DNA of 64,000 nucleotides from contig OY744610.1 of the NCBI GenBank assembly GCA_963556255.1, positions 15,449,339-15,513,338 of the forward strand, written 5' to 3'. This document shows positions 45,963 to 58,515 of the stretch, in pieces. Positions within the stretch are counted from its first letter, which is position 1; each line of letters begins with the position of its first letter. Below the pieces are notes generated by a model, which saw only the letters and a program-made list of their open reading frames with translations, was not told the origin of the DNA and did no database searches. A program made the translations under genes and the position numbers. This DNA comes from Allolobophora icterica (lineage: Eukaryota; Annelida; Clitellata; Crassiclitellata; Lumbricidae).

Positions 45963-47955
45963 ATGACGAACTATGTTGGCAAATCGAATGAAGAAATGGC
46001 ATCCTGGTTCATCAATGGCACATGCCAATTGATTCCAAAGTTGATTTTCGTTCTCTGTGATCACATGCATGACTTGAGCCCTGCACCAGAAGAGTATTCG
46101 ATTTTATGCGGCAGCGCTGCAGAGTTTTACATCCGACCGCTGAATACATGCATCAAAGATATTGATTTCTTGATATCCAAGGCTGATGAGCTGGCCTGTA
46201 TTGGCGACTTTCCAGTGTTGCCAAGTGATATGAGTGGCCTAGCACAGAGGTTTTCAAACTTTTTGGACCAGGGACCCCTATTTTTTTCTAGGCATAGCTC
46301 GCGGACCCAAGTATTTACAAAGCAAAATTTAGGCCCCTATCCTTAAAATTAAATAAAAATAATTGGCAGATAGACTATTTCCAAAATACAGCCTTGCTTA
46401 TTTATGACGCTGAGGACTATTATTATATAAAAAGTAACACTAAATAAATTGTTATTAACTCCCTGTAATAACTATGGAACATAGTCATTTTTAAAAGAAA
46501 TGAATAACATCGGTTTCGCCAAAAGCCAATAATGTCAGCGAGAGGGATGTGCTTGCTTTGCTCTGCAAAAACTGTCCGTAATTGGTGCTAGTTTGGATAG
46601 GCCTAAGCACTGGTTTCTTACGTTTCAGAAAGTTTTCCATAATACAAACAGAAAAATCATATAGTTAGCATATAACAGCGAAAGTGAACGGAATAGGGAT
46701 ATGCTTTGCAAATCTCTGTATTATCGTTCATCTAAAGGCCAAACCAGGCGAATTCCACAAATTTCTAATTCTACAAGTCCAGAGTACACAATCCGGAAAT
46801 AGACCAGCATATTGCAAATGAAACCTTCACTGGAGGAACCACTAGAGTCCATTTTTGACATTTGTTTAGCTTACTATGTCTTGTAATACTTAATGCTATA
46901 GACTATAGAGCAAGTGTGGGTTTTTTTTCAGAAGACCCAAGTCAGTCCAGAGTAACAATTAGAAGAAAATATAGCGTTTATGTGAAAACAACTAGCCTAG
47001 AGTCCTAGCTAGAGCTTCGGTGTTTCTTCCATGGAAAAAACAATCAGGCTCATATTCAGTGTTGATTTTCTAAACGAAACACTTGTAGACTTTCAAAGTT
47101 TGTTTTGTGAATATCTAAAATTTTTTAATGGAATCTAGTTGTAGGCCTACTTCTGATGAAGGCTTCAAATACATCGCGCTTACATTGGGTGCAGAAATGA
47201 TTGGCAGTCGATTAGCAGAAATTATAGGCCCTATATTAAATTTTATAAAAACACACGTGTTATTAGGCTAGAAATGTAACGTGACCATAAACCTACATCT
47301 TATTTACGTCACTGTAGGCCCTATGTAGTACGCAAAGAATAACTATCAGCAGCATCACAAAACTGGTGTGATCGAATACCCAATTGGATCCTTGTGGATC
47401 ATACAGTTACAGGCACACTATAAGTAGCGTATGAATTTGAAAACACAGGCTGTTAATGATAAAACCATACAGTGTTAAGCATCACATTATTTTCAGAACG
47501 CTCTCGCGGACCCCCGCCATATCCTCCGCGGACCCCCAGGGGTCCGCGGACCATAGTTTGAAAAACTCTGGCCTAGCAGATACCATCATGTGCTACACGA
47601 TTGAACCATACCACAAATATCCAGGTTTTGTTCGATTACGAATTTTGGGTGCAATGTGCTATAACTGGAAATATAAAAAGTACGAATTTAACCCAACAAC
47701 TCATCCAGATCTCCACATCGGGCTAAATATGGCCTCTCTTGCGAGTTCGTATTCTGTTCAGTCCAGTCGTAATATGGTTGGAGGGATGTTGCCAAATGTT
47801 GTTAGTGGTCCAGCAGTAAAATATCAAACAGAATCAAGCTTAAGTTTGGAATTTGATGCTGTCAGAAGCTTATTTTGCCCTCAGTGGCCCACAGAAGCCA
47901 CAAATTCGCCTATTCGACCAAGAAAATACGGATGGCCGACGACTAATACAATCTT
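45963..47955 (+). pseudogene. Mab-21/cGAS-like nucleotidyltransferase, copy 3 (hAT-interrupted and truncated)
   Basis: The N-terminal 94 codons (45963-46244) match copies 2 and 4: EEMASWFINGTCQLIPK, the loop CGS (49-51), and D66 and D68 in IKDIDF. A 1326-bp hAT element with 8-bp duplication then interrupts the gene after SGLA. Beyond it, from 47579, the same frame resumes (DTIMCYTIEPYHKYPGFVRLR) and continues through VSGPAVK, the third Asp in FDAVRSLFCPQWP, and GWPTTNTI at about 47953. There the similarity stops at a TATG-rich microsatellite. WRLSF, the YHxKTL motif and the TPR-like tail are missing. So this is a truncated gene fragment. No other frame damage is visible outside the insertion. 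Confidence 0.9.
46237..47578. mobile_element. hAT element inserted in Mab-21 copy 3
   Basis: The element (46245-47570) starts CAGAGGTTTTCAAACTTTTTGG and ends with the matching inverse (TAGTTTGAAAAACTCTG). The 8-bp duplication GCCTAGCA is perfect (46237-46244, 47571-47578). The ends are also rich in GGACCC and GCGGACCCCC words. This type of end is familiar from Charlie-like hAT elements. No transposase frame was recognised, so it is non-autonomous. Confidence 0.93.
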
Positions 47956-48426
47956 CCATATGAATGCATGTTTGTATGTATGAATGTATCTATGTATGTA
48001 TGTACATATGTAGTACGTAAGCATAGGCACATGCATGTGTGTGTACGTATGTGTACATGTATTGTATACTCTAGCTCCTCTAAGTAAGCAGATACGATAC
48101 GGTCGTGTATGCCATGCCCTGGGCAACCGCTCGATCAGATCCGAGTAGGCCTACCCATCGGGGGAAACGACGTCCTCATCCTCTGCAACGTGTCTCTTGA
48201 CTGGCGCTCGACACCCGATTAAACGAGCGACGTCTGTGTAAACACGATACTGGTCATCGCCGACGGATATGACGCGTCTAATTCCCCGAATAATCCCCGA
48301 TATATTTCAGAAGCACCCTCTCGTAAATGCAGAAAATTCTGCGTCTTTTCTTATCAGCCTCCAGCTTTCCGGGGATTTGCCACTGAAACCGTTGCTTCAC
48401 TAAGAGGCGGGTAGAAGGAAGGAACC
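47956..48426. repeat. TATG-rich microsatellite and unrecognised sequence
   Basis: Degenerate ATGTATGTATG repeats (about 47960-48065) mark the breakpoint of Mab-21 copy 3. The rest of this stretch has no recognisable content. Confidence 0.7.
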
Positions 48427-49010
48427 GTGTGGTCGCTCCCTTTCTGTCTCTGTCTCTGTCTCTCCCTGTCTCTCTCTGTGTCTCTCTGTCTGTCTTTCTG
48501 TCTCTGTCTCTGTCTCTTTCTCTCGATCCCACAATCTCTCTCTGTCGCTCCAACCCCCTTAGTCCCATTCTCTCTCTCTCTCTCTCTCTCTCTTGCTCCC
48601 ATTCTCTCTCACTCTCTCTTGCTCCCATTCTCTCTCTCTTGCTCCCACTCTCGCTTTCCCACTCTCTTTTCCCCTCTCTTTCTCTCTCTCTCTCGCTCCA
48701 TCCATTCTCTTTCCCCACCCTCTCTCTTGCTTCGCTCCATCCCTCTCTCTCTCTCTCTGTCGCTCCCACCCTCTCTTTCCCACCTTCTCTCTCTCTCGCT
48801 CCCACTCAATCTTTCCCACCTTCTCTCTCGCTCCACTCCCTCTCTCCCTTTCTCTCGCTCCCAGCCTCTCTTTCCCACCCTCTCTCGTTCTCTCACTCGC
48901 TCTCAATCTTTCCCACCTTCTCTCTCGCTCCACTCCCTCTCTCCCTTTCTCTCGCTCCCAACCTCTCTTTCCCAACCTCTCTCGCTCGCTCTCTCCGTCT
49001 GCTTTTTATG
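48427..49010. repeat. Long pyrimidine-rich (TC)n low-complexity tract
   Basis: Nearly 600 bp of TCTCTC with interspersed CGCTCCC, CCCTCTCT and TTTCCCAC words, including higher-order repeats (CTTTCCCACCTTCTCTCTCGCTCC recurs). All long frames on both strands here are low-complexity by-products. Confidence 0.95.
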
Positions 49011-49317
49011 ATTCAGTGTCTTTCAGTGCTCTGTTTTTTTCCTACGCGATCTCTAGAGGTTTACACCATGGGATAAAATCTAAAGGTCCATTTCTGTTAT
49101 GGATGTTTAGTAGTGTCTTTCAGTGAGAAGTTTCCTGACTTTGATGTCTCTTTCACGACGTCCTCTGAGGTCGACCTTATCAGCCTCTGATAATTGTAAA
49201 TATTTGTAATTGTATTCGTGCATCTGGCTCAGTCCTCCTCGTTGTCTCCCTCTATTGTTGCTTCTGTTTGCTTAGCTCCATGGCTGGCCGGTTGCCTACC
49301 TGCCCGCCTATCTGCCT

Positions 49318-49482
49318 GCCTGCCTGTATGTATGAATGTCTGTCTGTCTGTCTCTCGGTATCTCTGTCTATCTGTATTAAATGTTTGTCTGTCTCTCTGT
49401 ATATATGTCTGTCTGTCCGTTTGCTGTCTGTCTGTCTCTCTTTCAGTCTGTCTGTCTGTCTGTCTGTCTTCCTCTGACGTCG
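49318..49482. repeat. (TGTC)n degenerate microsatellite
   Basis: Repeated TGTCTGTC, TGCCTGCC and TGTATGTATG words. The Cys/Leu/Ser-rich frame over it is not a gene. Confidence 0.9.
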
Positions 49483-50186
49483 CCCACACTCTTCTTCGGT
49501 TAAGATGACCACAATCAGCGGCGGCGCCAGGATTTCAGGTTTGGGGGGCTGGAGCCCTAAGCTTTTCCCTTTCTCCCCTTCCCCTTTGCCCCTCACTTTT
49601 CTCGTCCCTTCAACTCCCTGCACCTCCCTCCACTCCCCTTTTCGATACCCTGCTCATCTTCCTCCCTCCCCTTCCTAGTCCCTTCCTTTCCTCCTACAAT
49701 ACCTCCACTCCTCAGTACCTACGTATAGAGGCGAACAGCTGCACATAACTTTGAGGGGGGACAGATTTCGGCGGTAAAGAATTTTGCATTTTTCTTCGTC
49801 AATGGGTCCAACGGTAGGTTTAACTGATGAGCTAGTGCTGAAAATAGGCGATTTCCATCACTTGGAAATAATATATATCATGTCCCCTATGTCGTCATTT
49901 TCTCTGTTCAGTTGTAGGCAGTGACGTTTAACCCCCACCCCAATGGTTATTGGAGAATCAACCCCTCACAAAAATTGTACCCCTGAAATACACAATTTGG
50001 TATATTGCGAAACAGATACAGATTAGTGAATTAATGGATGACTTTATCATTCACGAGCCTCCAGCAGTCCAGCGGAGTCGAGACTACATTTAAAATAATT
50101 CATTACAAAATGACAAAGAACCACAAGACGTCATTAGTTGAACACTATTAAATGTGAATCTGCAGGTTTAGTCGCAAGCACTCGTA

Positions 50187-50692
50187 CATATATCCAGAGG
50201 CGGCGATCTTGTTTGACATGAGGGTGAGGTGGGGGACACTTCTAAACTTGGTGAATGTTTAATCGCGCCGGAGCGCGAAAATTTTTTTGATCTCTTTTTT
50301 GTGCACGAAAAATGCGTTAAAAAGCAGGGGCAGGCACTAAGCGTCTTTGTAACAGCAGGTAGATATGTATTTTCATCAAATTGTATAAATACATGCAAAT
50401 TAATTCAAATCTAAAGTTAACTGATTTTTATTAGTTAGTTACATATTGCGAAACAATATACACAGAATTATATGTAACAAAGCAAAACTCATTAATTTTT
50501 GTGAGTTGCTGGTGGCAACGTGTTGATGGTCAGGTTTCAACTTGGCAGTTATTTAACAAAAATAGCAATCAAAAAGGTTCTTTAAACATCGGGGACAACT
50601 GTAGGCCTATACTGTTGTGCCCCTCACTGTTAAAGATGGAGGGGACTTGTCTAACTCATCCCCCCCCCCGGATCGTTGCCTCTGAATATATC
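50187..50692. mobile_element. Small nested hAT-like element
   Basis: CAGAGGCGGCGATC at 50195 and GGATCGTTGCCTCTG ending at 50684 are imperfect inverted repeats. The flanks CATATATC and AATATATC agree at seven of eight bases. The block GGGTGAGGTGGGGGACACTTC near its left end recurs at 51165-51240, where a second, partial copy lies. The frame over its left part is not a gene. Confidence 0.75.
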
Positions 50693-50922
50693 ATTAAAAT
50701 AATCGAGTTTTAGTGATTGTACGATATAATCCCGCAGATGATATACTTATTTTACTATACCTGTGATCTAAATCAACTCGCAACACGTTCATATATTCGT
50801 GAGTTCAACGTATAATATATTACTCCTATAGGCCTAGATGAACTCAATTGAAATGTGTGCCACACACTGCCTGGACAGGTCAGCGATAGGCCAGTCTGGC
50901 AAGCAGAGCGATGACACAGACA

Positions 50923-50926
<4 letters not shown>

Positions 50927-50979
<53 letters not shown>
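50927..50979. repeat. (CA)n microsatellite
   Basis: About 25 uninterrupted CA units. Confidence 0.97.
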
Positions 50980-50983
<4 letters not shown>

Positions 50984-51367
50984 AGGTTGCAGCGGAGAAC
51001 TCTGCCTTCCAGTCTAGGCCGCCGTGTCATTAGCCGTGGAGACCGAAATACAGCACCTCACGGTCCTCACCCCCCCCCCAACTGTTTGGCCGATAGATCG
51101 CGTAAGCCGTTGGCCCGTTGGTCGTAGACTCGTAGAGCAGACTAGATAATGTAGATATCATAGGGTGAGGTGGGGGACACTTCTAAACTTGGTGAATGTG
51201 GAATCGCGCGGGAGCGCGAAAATTTTTTTGATCTTTTTTGTGCACGAAAGTTTTGACTGTAGGCCTACAGTAGGGGCCTATGTGTTCTGTTGTCGTTTGC
51301 TACTGTTATGGAAACATAAGAGGATTTCGATCCCATGTGGAACAAAAAGGCGCTAACCGATAATGGC

Positions 51368-53162
51368 TTAACCCATTTGCCGCCAACGTTGCGAAAACGC
51401 AACGCACTGTTTGGAAATTAAAAAAAAAATCAAGACTCGATAAATTCACGCAAATTCTTTTTGTCTTACTTCCTGGGTGTTCACTACGTCTGCTTGTATC
51501 AAAAATATATTCTTTGCTGTCGTCTTCAATTTTTTTTTGAGTTGCGCAAAATTCGTGGTTTTTGACGTCTAACTAGTGGTTTTGTTCAAGAATTTTCTTC
51601 TTCCATAAGACGTCATATTTCTCAGAAGCGATCCAGTCTCTTTTGAAGTACTTAGGTGAGTATTAAATATTATTTGTTTATTAATAGTATGTCTCATCAT
51701 ATGCCGATACGCCAATGTCCGAAATTTTGATGTTGCGTTTTCGCAACTTCGGCGGAATGCGATATATACACATTGTTGCGTTTTCGCAACTTCGGCGGAA
51801 AACGATATGCACAATTTGACACCTAGTGATTCAGATAAACTTATGTCAGTTTACGATTACTTACAACAATTTCAGTTTAGTGATTCATAAATGATGGCGT
51901 GCTCAGTGCTGCCACTCTTCATTGGGCATACTTTTGAAAGATGCACATTGAATTTTTCAGAGGAGGCTGAGGAAGAAGTTCTATTGCTTGAGGAGGCTGT
52001 CCCAATGATATTTGAAGAAGATGATATCACCACCCCATGCTAAGTTGATTAGCAAATCGATAGCGAACATTTTGACGAAAATTAGCTCATGACTACCGAT
52101 GTGATGCCAGAAGACGTTGCCGGGCATGTGGAAGTTCATTGCACTGATGCATCAATGTCAAACCAACGGTCACCGCCCACTAGGCATACCTCGCGTGAAA
52201 CGCAATCGAAGTCAAGAAGAAAGCCACGGGTGTCACAAGGTACAAGTCTTCCAGGCAGCAGCATGCGGAGAGGTCAGACGAACCACTGCAGCATGCTTAT
52301 TCGAAGGACACAGCTCCAGAATATCCTCACAGTCTTCCAGGCGGCAGACTGATCTCGTGTCCGATACTCATACGCCGATGGAAGAGTCAGTGGATTCAAC
52401 GCCCTTACCGGCCAAGAAGCAACGACTACCTTCAAAGCCGCCGAAGTCTTCTAAGCCAACGAAAGAGGATTGGCAATGCCAAGAACCAAAATTTACATTG
52501 AGCCCTGTCAACAAGGAGAAGATAAAGATGTGGCAGTTGATCAAACAGGTGATAAGCAAGAGCGAGTCTTTTAAGAATTTTGGGATGACGAGGTGTTTAG
52601 CTTGATAACACAGAGTACACAGCACTGGCGTACACTTGTCCAAAATAGGGAGGGTTTGGTTCTTCATTGTACACTAAGTCTTGTTGCATTGAATGTACAG
52701 TTCACCCCAATTATTGGGGGCACAAGCCCCGGCTCCCCTCCCAGAGTCTACGCCTATGATGCACAGCATTGCACATCATTGCCAAGAACGAAGATGGTCG
52801 TCGACTGCGTTGTCGGTTGTGCCACAGAACCACGTACTACACGTGTATCGCATGCACGTCAAGTGCCTTTGCTCAATACCATGGAAACAAGTGACATTGA
52901 ACTTGAATCAGTTTACAGCATGCACAAAATTTTTTATTGAAATGACCGCGAACACAATCGATAACTAATAGAACATCATTATAGTAAACAAATACATCTT
53001 TCCCGCCGATGTTGCGAAAACGCAACGTCCTATAACTAGGACACTACATATAGTTCCAATAAAAATGCACTGTCAGAAGTTTATTGGCATCATATTGATG
53101 ACCTAGTATCAGTTACAGCTTAATCCGGTGGCTATTTCTACTAGCGGCGGTAAATGGGTTAA
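51368..53162 (+). mobile_element. Decayed piggyBac element
   Basis: TTAA flanks both ends (51368-51371, 53159-53162) and the termini are CCCATTTGCCGCC and its near inverse (TACCGCCGC variant). Palindromic GTTGCGTTTTCGCAAC words recur near both ends. Coding relics read on the + strand. An acidic N-terminal part (EEAVPMIFEEDDI, about 51970-52030) continues in pieces to about 52600. A C-terminal cysteine-rich domain lies at about 52783-52895 (RRLRCRLC, TYYTCIAC, AFAQYH), typical of piggyBac transposases. The catalytic DDD core between them is absent. A small insert at about 52627-52760 with GGCGTACAC and GTCTACGCC ends interrupts the 3' part. Confidence 0.85.
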
Positions 53163-53238
53163 TGTAGGCTATATTATCACACGGGACAAAAGAGATATGA
53201 AAAAATGTAAAACCCCACATTCGGCCGATATATGTCAA

Positions 53239-53900
53239 TCCCCCACTTTTGAAGTTCGATGGAGATCGTTCTCCAAACACCACCGTTGGTAGATGCCACT
53301 GGTTCTGTCTGTTTTCTCCTCCGTCAGGTATACACCGACGATGAGGCTTCGACCAGACGTCTCCAAGTCTCTCTGTCTCTGATCTTATCCATAGCGTCTC
53401 TCATATCCATTCCTTGTGCCTTCATATCCTCCATGACATTGTCCATCCATGTCTTTGTCTGTCTTCCTCTGCTTCGCACTCCCTCTACGTGTTCGTAGAG
53501 CGCCATAGCTGGTAGTCTGGTGTTGTCCATTCTTGTCACATGACCAAACCATGTGAGTCTTCTTTTCCTGATCTTGTCTATCACTGTTTCTTTTTGATCC
53601 AACTCCTTTCTGATCACCTCGTTGCGGATTTTATCCCTTCTAGTTCTACCCCTTATTCTTCGCAGCCAGCTCATTTCTGCTACGAGCAACCTCCTTTCGT
53701 CTTCTTTGAGCAGGCACCAGCACTCGGCGCCGTACAGCAGGACTGGGATGACGAATGTTCTATATAGTTTCAGCTTTGTTTTTATCGATATGTTGTGTGT
53801 TTTCCAGATCTTATTCAATTTCCCGAACATTGCTGACCCAAGTCCAATCCTGCGCTTTATATCTCTTGTGCATTGCCCATCCTCTGTTATTAGGCCTCCT
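53239..53900 (-). mobile_element. 3' end of a LINE (reverse-transcriptase C-terminal region)
   Basis: The minus-strand frame 53830-53324 reads like the end of an RTE/CR1-type ORF2: KTKLKLYRTFVIPVLLYGAE, EMSWLRRIRGRTRRDKIRN, KRRLTWFGHVTRMDN, GRQTKTWMDNVMEDM. The 3' UTR (53323-53239) resembles 3900-3965. The upstream part of the element is missing, and the truncation lies near 53900. Confidence 0.85.
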
Positions 53901-53947
53901 AGGTTATAATGGTTATAATGATAATATTCGTTTATTGTAACTTATAA

Positions 53948-54240
<293 letters not shown>

Positions 54241-54679
54241 AGACATTGGGAGAGCGGGACGAAGGAAGCATATGGTGCAGAGGCTGCATGTGACTAAGAT
54301 GGGAGGGCGGGAAACGAGGGATCTTCTGGCCGAAAAACTTGGTATACAAGGTCATGTGTCAAGCGGCAGCAGTCTTGGAGCTCACACAGTGCGATGGCCA
54401 TATGCCTGTACAACCCTAGCCGGATGATTGATGAGGGCTGTGCTAGTCATCTAAATTAGGGGGACCTGTACACAGCGGGCTACATAGCTATAGACGTTAC
54501 TGACGCATCATTTGTTTGAGAATTGTTGGGGAAATTCTTGTGCTATGGAGCCTGCTATTTATAAGTAGACATTCAAAAGCTTAACAGATTTCCCGATTTT
54601 GCTTTGGGGGGGCTGAACCACATTTTGGGGGGGCTAAGCACCCCCTAGCCCACCCCTGGCGCCGCCACTGACCACAATC

Positions 54680-57580
54680 ATCTGTAATCTCACGATATCC
54701 AGGTTGAGAGCGGCATCTTGAAAGGGCAAACTAATTCCGACCATCAATCAGAGGAATTGATTAATGATTACCCCCGGAATTTCCCATCAAAGGCAACCCT
54801 TCTAAGCCCCCAAATGCCACTATCATCGCCTCCATATCAGCGCCCCATATATCTCGTCCGTCCAGGGTACAGGCCATAACCGATCACACCTATCGGTATA
54901 CAGTTTGGAAAGCTTACACGCCTTGGTCTGCCAGCTGCGCAGTTGTGCAATGACACTTCAGGTTCAGATGAATGTATAGTTGGAGCACTGGGTCAAGCTG
55001 TTGGTCGTCTGCGTGAAGGTATTCACGTGACACCTTCGGAGGCGCTGTAAAGATGCGACTGTTTGGCGAGGCGTGAAGTGGAACAGGTGAAAGAGGTGTC
55101 GAGGTTTGTTAGTGGAGTAGAAAATTACGAAACAAGGAAGCAATGAATATGATATTTGAGGAGCTACTAAGGCGCGTTTCACTGAGGTCGAGAGAGATTA
55201 GAAGGCTAAGGATCGGGTGGATTTAGAAAAGATGGGATGGATTTAGAAAAAGTCTTATGAACCTACATCCCAAATAAGTCGATGATGACGGGTCGCAAAA
55301 TGTATCCATTTTTTTAATCCACCATAAAATTTGAAAAAAATAGCTCGACTACTTCATCCGACATGTCGAGCTTTGAGCAGAAATCTAGAACTGCATTTCT
55401 GCCCTCGCATGGATTTGAACCCCCAAGCTTTCGGCTGACAGCCAAGCACACTAATTATTAGAGTTGTTGAGATTTAAATCTCTAGCTAGCACGGTTCTTA
55501 CAGGGGACCTGAAGTGGCGTGACACTCATTCTTGAAAACGGGCAGCGGTGGTGAAGGATCTCACCCGATCAATTCATTGAGAAATGAACAGGGTCGAGCC
55601 AACACGGGCGCTATATGAAAACGGGCATATATAGTATATACTTTTCAGAGTATCATTCACCTCGCTGTCTATAACAATATCGCAACTGCAACAGTTCTAC
55701 AGAAGCTTGGAAATCTTGACGCTTGAGCATTACAATTGTCCACTGCATTCGCTAGGTGGCCGTCTTTTAAATAGTTCATACCATTCGCTAGGTGGCAGAC
55801 CTGTTTTAAAAAACGCCACTGGGACAACACAGAGAAGACATGCCAGCATTAAAACAACGCAATGTGATTACGTTTTAATTTAAACCTTACCTTACCTAAA
55901 CTTTCCTTATCTAACATTGCCTTGCATTGTCAAATTTTATTAACTTACCTTGCCGTGCCTTCTATTAGCTTATCTTCTCTTACCGTATTCGTCTTGCCTC
56001 GCCGTATCTTAACTTACATTCTCTTTTCCGTATTTGTCTTGCATTGCCTGATATCGTTTAACCCTGTTTTACTTTCAATTCCGTTGGCTTACCACTTGCC
56101 CTGCTTTGCTTTACTAAGTAACCTTTCGGTACCTGACTTTACGAAGTTACCTTCTTAATCTTGTTCTCCTCCTGTGAATCTCTTTCTCCTGTTCTTGTCT
56201 TCTACTGACCCTGTTCCTGTTACAGGTAGGCCTACCTGTTACCGTTCCCCATTGGAGCTCCTGTTGCAGATTACAATTACAGTTCCTGTTACAGTTCCAG
56301 TTACATTTAACAGTTACAGTTCCCAGAGACGAAACTTTGGTCGAAAAAGTGGGGGGTACCAATTTCATACGTAACCGAAAGAAGGCTGTAATACTGGCCA
56401 GTCAATGGATATCAACGCAACCGTTGCCATGTTCTCTGGGAAGGCACAATGATAAAATATTGATTGGAATTGTTCAAAAAGTGGGGGTACGGTACCCCCA
56501 GTCCAAAAAGTGGAAGTACGGGTACCCCTCGTACCCCCACACAATACGCCTATGCCCCAGATTGTAACAAATAGGCGTAGTAATTTACATGCAACGTTAT
56601 AAAATGTCAAGTTTCTCATGGCCTTTTCGTGTACAAAACACAACACTCAAATTAACCTGCTGTAATACTGGCCAGTCAATGGATATCAACGCAACATGTT
56701 TTCACAATTTCCATTCCATTCAATTTACTGTTAAAAATCAATGAAGAAAATCAAGCAATAACACAATATGCAATAAAGGGACCAATGTCCCGCTTAATTA
56801 GGGACGCACATGTACCACGGATAAATCTAAGATTGGTTGATCAAGGTAGATCAAAATCAGACCCAAATAAAGGCACACAGAACGGGCATAAAGTCCTATA
56901 GATACATTTACGCGTATGCGCGATCGCCCGCAACCACATTGTTTATTGACGCAGGGTTTTACCGCGTCAATTTTAGTTTGACCACGCCCATTTTGGTCTC
57001 TGACTTGTTAGGACCAGTCTAAAACTAAGCTCATGCATGCCGATTGCCAGTGGCCTCAAGTCTCAGCCTAGCTGGTCCGGACTAAGGCGTTTGCGTCCGA
57101 CTAGGGTACGACCATCCGATACACGCGGCCCAGACGCCATGACCGGGTGCTGCCAAAAGCAGACAATCAAATGAGGAAAACATTTATAGTCAGAATGTTA
57201 TTCACTTATTAATTTATCCTGATGCATGTGTGCTGATGTTTGTTCACCAGAGTGCTGTTTGGCAGCTGGTCGACATATTAAAGAATATACTTACTTACTT
57301 ACTTACTTACTTACTTTAGTTAAACCGTTGCCATGTTACGTATGCGTTGCCATGTTAACTGTGTATTGTTATGCTGTCTGACGTAAGCCGACCTTAACGA
57401 CGCAACTAGAGTATTATATAATTCGCTGCTTAATTTCCGTCCAATGACTGAAGCTCTATCAATCCAGAAACACATAAATACCCAACAGAGAAGGTTGTCT
57501 ACGCTCGCATTTTCGTTAGACTGAAAATACTGTCTCATAGCCTAGTGCTTTTTAGGTGTTCAGTTTTGCTAATATAGAGC
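54680..57580. other. Non-coding stretch with dispersed-repeat pieces
   Basis: A tRNA-like SINE piece (minus strand, GGGTTCAAATCCATGC near 55405-55420) lies at about 55390-55465. About 55550-55595 repeats 3300-3350 in inverse sense. A 36-bp direct duplication occurs at 56386-56421 and 56659-56694. About 56485-56560 shares TACGGTACCCC, AGTCCAAAAAGT and CGGGTA words with 63250-63300. An (ACTT)n run lies at 57288-57316. No gene is supported. Confidence 0.55.
57288..57316. repeat. (ACTT)n microsatellite
   Basis: Seven consecutive ACTT units. Confidence 0.95.
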
Positions 57581-57607
57581 TTGAATTACGATTCACAATT
57601 ATTTACC

Positions 57608-58081
57608 ATGTTCTCTTTCATACGCAAGCTCTTCACGCGTAAGTCGCGACGGATACGTCCAGAGTTCGCCGGCGAAGACGATGAGGAGCGGCATAAGCCG
57701 TCGACAGCTTCTTTGACGGAGGCAGCTGAGTATGATCCTGAGATTCCAGCGGATCATTCAGGTTTTTATGAAACAATGGATCACAGAATGGAGGTTGCGG
57801 TCTTCTTCCATCAGCGCCGCAACACACTTGCGGCCCGCTTCAAGGAAGATGATGACCGCCTCTCATACTGGCCGAGTTCGGATGTGAGCGACTTCCTCGA
57901 CATGCCGCAACCACCTGGATCTCCCAAGGCTCCAGAACGAGAGTCAAAGAATGAACCAGAAGTGACCTTCTGTTGCCGCAAGTGGCTAGTTCCGACCGCG
58001 AGATCGATCGCTATGCTGTTCGAACCAGCAAGTCCAAACAGGGCGGATCGAAGGGGGGAATGCAGCAGAAGGCAACGATAG
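57608..58081 (+). CDS. Uncharacterised small protein, possible single-exon gene
   Basis: An ATG-started frame of 157 residues (MFSFIRKLFTRKSRRIRPEF at the start) with mixed composition. A basic N terminus is followed by an acidic stretch (AGEDDEERHK). A middle part reads HRMEVAVFFHQRRNTLAARF and DDDRLSYWPSSDVSDFLDM, and a Pro-rich stretch follows (PQPPGSPKAPERE). Its sequence is not low-complexity and its third codon positions are richer in G and C than the surroundings, which argues for real coding. A TATA-like CATAAATA lies at about 57470. I do not recognise a family. The end is uncertain because a microsatellite begins 20 bp after the stop, and the true gene could be spliced. It lies 0.5 kb beyond the 3' side of Mab-21 copy 4, in convergent orientation. 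Confidence 0.45.
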   Translation: MFSFIRKLFTRKSRRIRPEFAGEDDEERHKPSTASLTEAAEYDPEIPADHSGFYETMDHRMEVAVFFHQRRNTLAARFKEDDDRLSYWPSSDVSDFLDMPQPPGSPKAPERESKNEPEVTFCCRKWLVPTARSIAMLFEPASPNRADRRGECSRRQR

Positions 58082-58104
58082 GAGACTGACCTGTCGACAA
58101 GGCG

Positions 58105-58515
58105 TCGCGTTGTACCTGTCTATCTGTCTGTCTGTCTGTCTGTCTATCTCTCTGTCTCTGCATGGGCCTCTGGCGTGGATCATCTCCCGTAAGCCTATTG
58201 TTTAGATGGATGGATGGATGGATGGATGGATGGATAGATGGATGGATGGGTGGGTGGGTGGGTGGATGGATGTTAACAACATTAACAACAACGAAAACAA
58301 CTTTTCGGATGGATGTTAACAACATTAACAACAACGAAAACAACTTTTCGGATTCGTAGTCGACATCAATGGATATTAACAACATTAAGAACAACGAAAA
58401 CAACTTAAATCTAGTTCTTTCAAAAATAATTTAAAATGGATGGATGTTAACAACATTAACAACAACGAAAACAACTTTTCGGATTCGTAGTCGACATTAA
58501 TGGATGTTAATGAGC
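58105..58515. repeat. (TGTC)n, (GGAT)n and a ~60-bp tandem repeat
   Basis: TCTGTCTGTCTG is followed by GGATGGATGG (58205-58270). Four copies then follow of a unit containing GTTAACAACATTAACAACAA and CGAAAACAACTTTTCGGAT. The third copy is interrupted by about 35 bp of other sequence. No function evident. Confidence 0.9.

Noticed and set aside
48278..49126. Several long frames of Ser-Leu-Pro or Arg-Glu repeats
   Set aside because: They are by-products of a pyrimidine-rich low-complexity tract on both strands.
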